Shown here piece after piece: positions 61,261 through 64,000 of a DNA stretch of 64,000 bases. A model generated the notes under the pieces. The model saw only the letters and a list, made by a program, of their open reading frames with translations, was not told the DNA's origin and did no database searches. The stretch covers positions 26,574 to 90,573 of the forward strand of contig CBDASJ010000029.1 of the NCBI GenBank assembly GCA_965199555.1, read 5' to 3'. How positions within the stretch are numbered: position 1 is the first letter of the stretch; each line of letters begins with the position of its first letter. This DNA comes from LMUY01 sp965199555. Lineage in GTDB: Bacteria > Pseudomonadota > Alphaproteobacteria > Acetobacterales > Acetobacteraceae. Both the position numbers and the translations under genes were made by a program.

Positions 61261-62010
61261 TCAGCCGCCCACCACCGGTATCCCGGCAGCGCCGCGGCCG
61301 ACATAGCTTTGCGGGTCGGAGGCCGGCTCGTGCTCGGCGGCTTCCAGCTTGGTCACGCAGCGGTTCGTTTCGCCGACCACGTCCGCCCAACTGCGCGGCA
61401 AGCTGTCCAGGCTGCCGAGCAGGCACTGGTCGTAATACGTCAGTTCCCGCCCGGCGCCGCAGCCAAAGGACGGGCGGTTCGCCGCGGCCGCCGTCAGCAG
61501 CACGCGATTCGGCTGCGCCATCGGCGGCGCGGCGAACGCACCCGTGTAGCAAGCCGACACGATCGCCACTGTCGGGGCGGTCCCGCAGCCGGCGCGCAAG
61601 GCGGTGTCCAGATCGTCCGGCGACAGGAACTCCTTACGGGGTGCCAGGTAGACGCCCGGGCCGTGCGCTCCGTGGGACGTCATGAACACCAGGCACGCCT
61701 GGCCGGGCGCCGGGTTCATCTCCCCGATCGCTTCCAGCACCCTGGCCCGCGTCGCCACCTGCACGCGCGGCTTGGACAGCACGTCCGGCGCCGCGCTGAG
61801 CCGGTGGACGTCGTCGCCCGGCACGCCGGACCGCTCCAGCAACCGAGCCATGGCACCGGTGGCGTTGTCGAACACCGGGAGGGACCCGTCGCCCGCCACC
61901 AGCACGGCAACCCAATGCTGGGAGCCGGCATGGGCCGGCGCCGCCGCCTGCTGCGTTTGCGCACAGCCCGCGAGCAGCAGCAGAAGCATCAGCGTGGCGC
62001 GCGCCATCAT
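61261..62010 (-). CDS. C13-peptidase-like lipoprotein (caspase fold)
   Basis: A 249-residue exported protein with lipobox LLAGC (Cys about residue 16). The domain has a catalytic-type FMTSHGAHGPGVYLAP (His-Gly) and AIVSACYTGAFAAP (Cys) in the order and spacing of legumain/caspase-clan (C13) peptidases. It is probably an envelope cysteine protease of unknown target. The first of two adjacent ATG codons (62010) is used. It overlaps the methyltransferase stop (ATGATGA), implying translational coupling to that cytoplasmic enzyme. Confidence 0.87.
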   Translation of the reverse strand: MMARATLMLLLLLAGCAQTQQAAAPAHAGSQHWVAVLVAGDGSLPVFDNATGAMARLLERSGVPGDDVHRLSAAPDVLSKPRVQVATRARVLEAIGEMNPAPGQACLVFMTSHGAHGPGVYLAPRKEFLSPDDLDTALRAGCGTAPTVAIVSACYTGAFAAPPMAQPNRVLLTAAAANRPSFGCGAGRELTYYDQCLLGSLDSLPRSWADVVGETNRCVTKLEAAEHEPASDPQSYVGRGAAGIPVVGG

Positions 62011-62636
62011 GCGGCCAAGCGATGCAGGGTGGTGCGGCGCATGGCGGTGTCCTCCAATTCCGTCGTGGTCGGCACGTCGTAGCGGGCGAAGCCGTCCAGC
62101 CGCGGCGGCAGATAGGCGCGTCCCGGGTCGGCGATCCAAACCTCCGCCTGCGCGGCCATCCCGCGCAGCCAGGGCAGGATGTGGTTGGTCATCGGCGCTT
62201 CGTAACACACGTCGCCGCACAGGATCAGGTCCCAACGGCACGGGCTGCCGACGAAATCACCGTGCACCGCGGTCACCGCGGCGCCGTTGGCGGCAGCGTT
62301 CAAGCGCGTGGCGGCGCACGCCACCGGGTCGATCTCCACCGCCTCCACGCTGGCAGCCCCCGCCAAGGCGCAGGCAATGGCGGCCAACCCGCCCCCGGCC
62401 GCGAAATCCAGCACCCGGCGGCCCTGCACGGTCGCCGGGTGGTCCAGCACGTGCCGTGCCATGGCCTGGCTGCCCGGCCAGGCAAACGCCCAGAACGGCG
62501 GCTCGATATTGTGCTGGTGCAGGAAATCCTCGGTGGCCTGCCAGATCGGGGTGATCTCGGTCGCGAGATGCAGCACGATTTCTGGCACCAACGGCGCGCG
62601 AGCCAGGCTGGTGTGGGCGGCGATGAAGCGCTCCAC
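62007..62636 (-). CDS. Probable ETF beta-subunit lysine methyltransferase
   Basis: A 209-residue class I SAM methyltransferase. It has PPFWAFAWPGSQAMARHVLDHP, cited as PFWAFAWPGSQAMARHVLD, the SAM motif VLDFAAGGGLAAIA, VEAVEIDPVACAA, and the motif LCGDVCYEAPM. This arrangement matches the ETFB-KMT (METTL20-like) family that methylates electron-transfer flavoprotein beta in alphaproteobacteria and mitochondria. Other small protein methyltransferases are possible. It is coupled to the downstream C13-like lipoprotein gene. Confidence 0.85.
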   Translation of the reverse strand: MERFIAAHTSLARAPLVPEIVLHLATEITPIWQATEDFLHQHNIEPPFWAFAWPGSQAMARHVLDHPATVQGRRVLDFAAGGGLAAIACALAGAASVEAVEIDPVACAATRLNAAANGAAVTAVHGDFVGSPCRWDLILCGDVCYEAPMTNHILPWLRGMAAQAEVWIADPGRAYLPPRLDGFARYDVPTTTELEDTAMRRTTLHRLAA

Positions 62637-62641
62637 TCCCT

Positions 62642-64000
62642 TTACAAGGGCTGCGTCAGGTGCGCGATCCCCTCCGGCGACGTGGCCACGGCCGCCAACA
62701 CGGTCGCGCGGTCGAACACGCCGGCTTGCAGCCCGCCCACCACCGAACCGAGTTCCGTGCCGCTCGGCGCCCGCCCCAGCCCGGCCGTGTAGACGCTTGC
62801 CACATAGCTGGCATCGCTTTGCCCGCCATGTAGGCCCAGGAACTCGGGCGTGCCGGCGATTTCCTGCGCCAATTGCACCGCCGTCAGTCCTGCCTGGAGC
62901 GACCCGCCGAGGCTTTGCACCACCGGCTGCGTCGCGTCGTGGCCCAGCCCGGCCCGGAACACGTCATTCACCGTCTGGGTCGCCGTATCCGTGGCAAACA
63001 ACCGGGCGGTTTGCGGCGCCAGCGCGGCCTTCGATTCAGGGGAGTCCGCGATCCCCGCCAGCACGGACGCCCGGGACGCGCCGGCCGCCAGCACGCCGCC
63101 GAACGCGACCGCCTGGTCGGGCGTCGGGCCATGCCCGAGGAAGCTGGTGAAAACCTGCTGCACGAATTGTCCGTCCGGCAGCGCTGCCAGCGATGCGGAC
63201 GCGGGCGCGGCAAGGAAGCCGGCCGCGACATCCGTCTGGCTGTGCCCGGCGGCCATGTAGTTGGTCCAGATGCTGAGGTTGGCGCTGTCCGGCACCACGC
63301 CGAACAAGCCCACATACAGCCGGCCGACATAGGCGGCATCGGTATCCGGCCCCACGCTGAGCGTGCCGTCCAGCAACTGCACCGCCTCCGTCCCGCCCGC
63401 GAACTGCAGGCCGAAGCCCGTCCCCAGCACGGACGCTACATCCACCGACGCGACGTCCGCGCTGCTGACGCCGTTGACCGGCGCCGCCAGCGCGAACACC
63501 GGCACGGAAGCGCTGGGCAGCGAAGGCGCCAGTCCCCCGGCCGTTGCGACCGCGGTGACCGGTTGCACGCCAAGCCCGACCAGCGTCACAGCCGCCTGCC
63601 ACGCGCCCGTCGTCGCGTCCGCCGTCGCCGTACCAGCGGCGGCGCCAGCATCAAAGAGGGCAATGGACGCGCCCGGCACCGCCGTGCCCCCCAGAGTTGC
63701 GCTGGGCAGGTTGGTGAGCAGCCCTCCCCCAGGGCGGGAGATGACCGGCGTGGCGGTCGTGGCGCCGCGCGGCGGGATGAAATTGTAGGTGCTGGAAACC
63801 TGGATGCCCGTGTCGCTGGTGCTGAACCCCGTCAGGCTGGTGGCGGCGATGGCGTCGCCGGCGGCATCGGTGATGCGGGCGCCGTTCAGCGCCAAGGCGT
63901 TGATCCGCAGGTCCGACGTGTCACCGCCTGGCGCCACGACATAGGTGAACACGGTCTGCGTCGGGGTCGACAGCGCGGGCGAGTAGGTCGCGGCGCCGTT
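62642..64000 (-). CDS. DUF4214/Ig-like repeat protein (3' part, runs off right edge)
   Basis: The last about 452 codons of a larger protein; the 5' end is outside the window. In order: beta-rich segment with FTYVVAPGGDTSDLRINALAL, cited as GGDTSDLRINALAL; an Ig-like domain (TLGGTAVPGASIALFDAG); then two or more DUF4214-type helical repeats, with YVGRLYVGLFGVVPDSANLS and YVASVYTAGLGRAPSGTEL (Y-V-x-x-x-Y-x-x-x-L-G-R-x-P). Such proteins are usually large secreted surface adhesins or S-layer-like products. The TAA lies 5 bases from the methyltransferase start side. Confidence 0.85.
   Translation of the reverse strand, partial: NGAATYSPALSTPTQTVFTYVVAPGGDTSDLRINALALNGARITDAAGDAIAATSLTGFSTSDTGIQVSSTYNFIPPRGATTATPVISRPGGGLLTNLPSATLGGTAVPGASIALFDAGAAAGTATADATTGAWQAAVTLVGLGVQPVTAVATAGGLAPSLPSASVPVFALAAPVNGVSSADVASVDVASVLGTGFGLQFAGGTEAVQLLDGTLSVGPDTDAAYVGRLYVGLFGVVPDSANLSIWTNYMAAGHSQTDVAAGFLAAPASASLAALPDGQFVQQVFTSFLGHGPTPDQAVAFGGVLAAGASRASVLAGIADSPESKAALAPQTARLFATDTATQTVNDVFRAGLGHDATQPVVQSLGGSLQAGLTAVQLAQEIAGTPEFLGLHGGQSDASYVASVYTAGLGRAPSGTELGSVVGGLQAGVFDRATVLAAVATSPEGIAHLTQPL

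Noticed and set aside
1..64000. CRISPR arrays, tRNA or rRNA genes
   Set aside because: No spaced direct repeats of the right size and no cloverleaf or rRNA-like segments were seen. Detection by eye is imperfect; tRNAscan-SE and Infernal would settle it.

Overview
The window is high-GC DNA that reads as an alphaproteobacterium, most likely a Rhodospirillales/Acetobacteraceae-type organism. This rests on the run FYDLN-acid protein - aroA - cmk - rpsA - sppA (54.9-60.3 kb), the wealth of TRAP, NitT/TauT and GMC-dehydrogenase genes, and uniform high-GC codon use with frequent GTG/TTG starts. No tRNA, rRNA or CRISPR array was seen. The taxonomic call is inference.

Left edge (0-5.6 kb): an IS5-type transposase remnant, a DUF3142 gene whose signal peptide is thrown out of frame by a 17-bp tandem duplication, a large secreted orphan, and a graveyard. 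The graveyard holds a broken SDR gene that meets, head to head, a decayed copy of a two-gene metallo-beta-lactamase (MBL) module. The intact module lies at 10.7-12.5 kb. An IclR regulator follows.

5.7-13.4 kb: a fused DctQM TRAP permease diverges from a DctP binding protein. DctP is followed by an amidohydrolase, a NifU-C Fe-S protein, a GlcG/HbpS-like protein, a flavodiiron-like MBL and a paralogue of it that has lost every metal-binding histidine. A conventional MBL hydrolase points the other way.

14-31.7 kb: a fused-E1/E2 2-oxoacid dehydrogenase (no E3 nearby), a GMC oxidoreductase, two tandem FAH-family hydrolases, LysR, MFS, GntR (FCD) and an SMP-30 lactonase. Divergently there is an operon of a TPP decarboxylase-type enzyme, an enolase-superfamily dehydratase, an internally duplicated membrane protein, a gluconate-2-dehydrogenase subunit-3-like protein and a GMC flavoprotein. 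Three copies of a 13-bp palindrome link the GntR gene, the MFS gene and the first GMC gene. Together this looks like non-phosphorylative oxidation of a sugar or sugar acid.

31.8-41.2 kb: a GntR regulator with a 16-bp palindrome diverges from an overlapping operon of LeuC/LeuD-type hydratase, a NitT/TauT ABC transporter and an isocitrate-lyase/PEP-mutase enzyme. This suggests hydration and then aldol cleavage of an imported substituted dicarboxylate. An ACMSD-type amidohydrolase and an OxlT-like MFS follow on the other strand.

41.3-54.9 kb: a sugar-type ABC operon ending in a bicupin and an HpcH/HpaI aldolase, driven divergently from a GlxA/AraC-type regulator; a small secreted protein; a SnoaL-like protein divergent from a sarcosine-oxidase-like flavoenzyme; an inverted pair of REP-like palindromes; and another NitT/TauT ABC transporter.

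54.9-64 kb: core genes (FYDLN protein, aroA, cmk, rpsA, sppA), then a UspA protein, a C13-peptidase-like lipoprotein coupled to a probable ETF-beta lysine methyltransferase, and the 3' part of a DUF4214/Ig-like protein that runs off the right edge.
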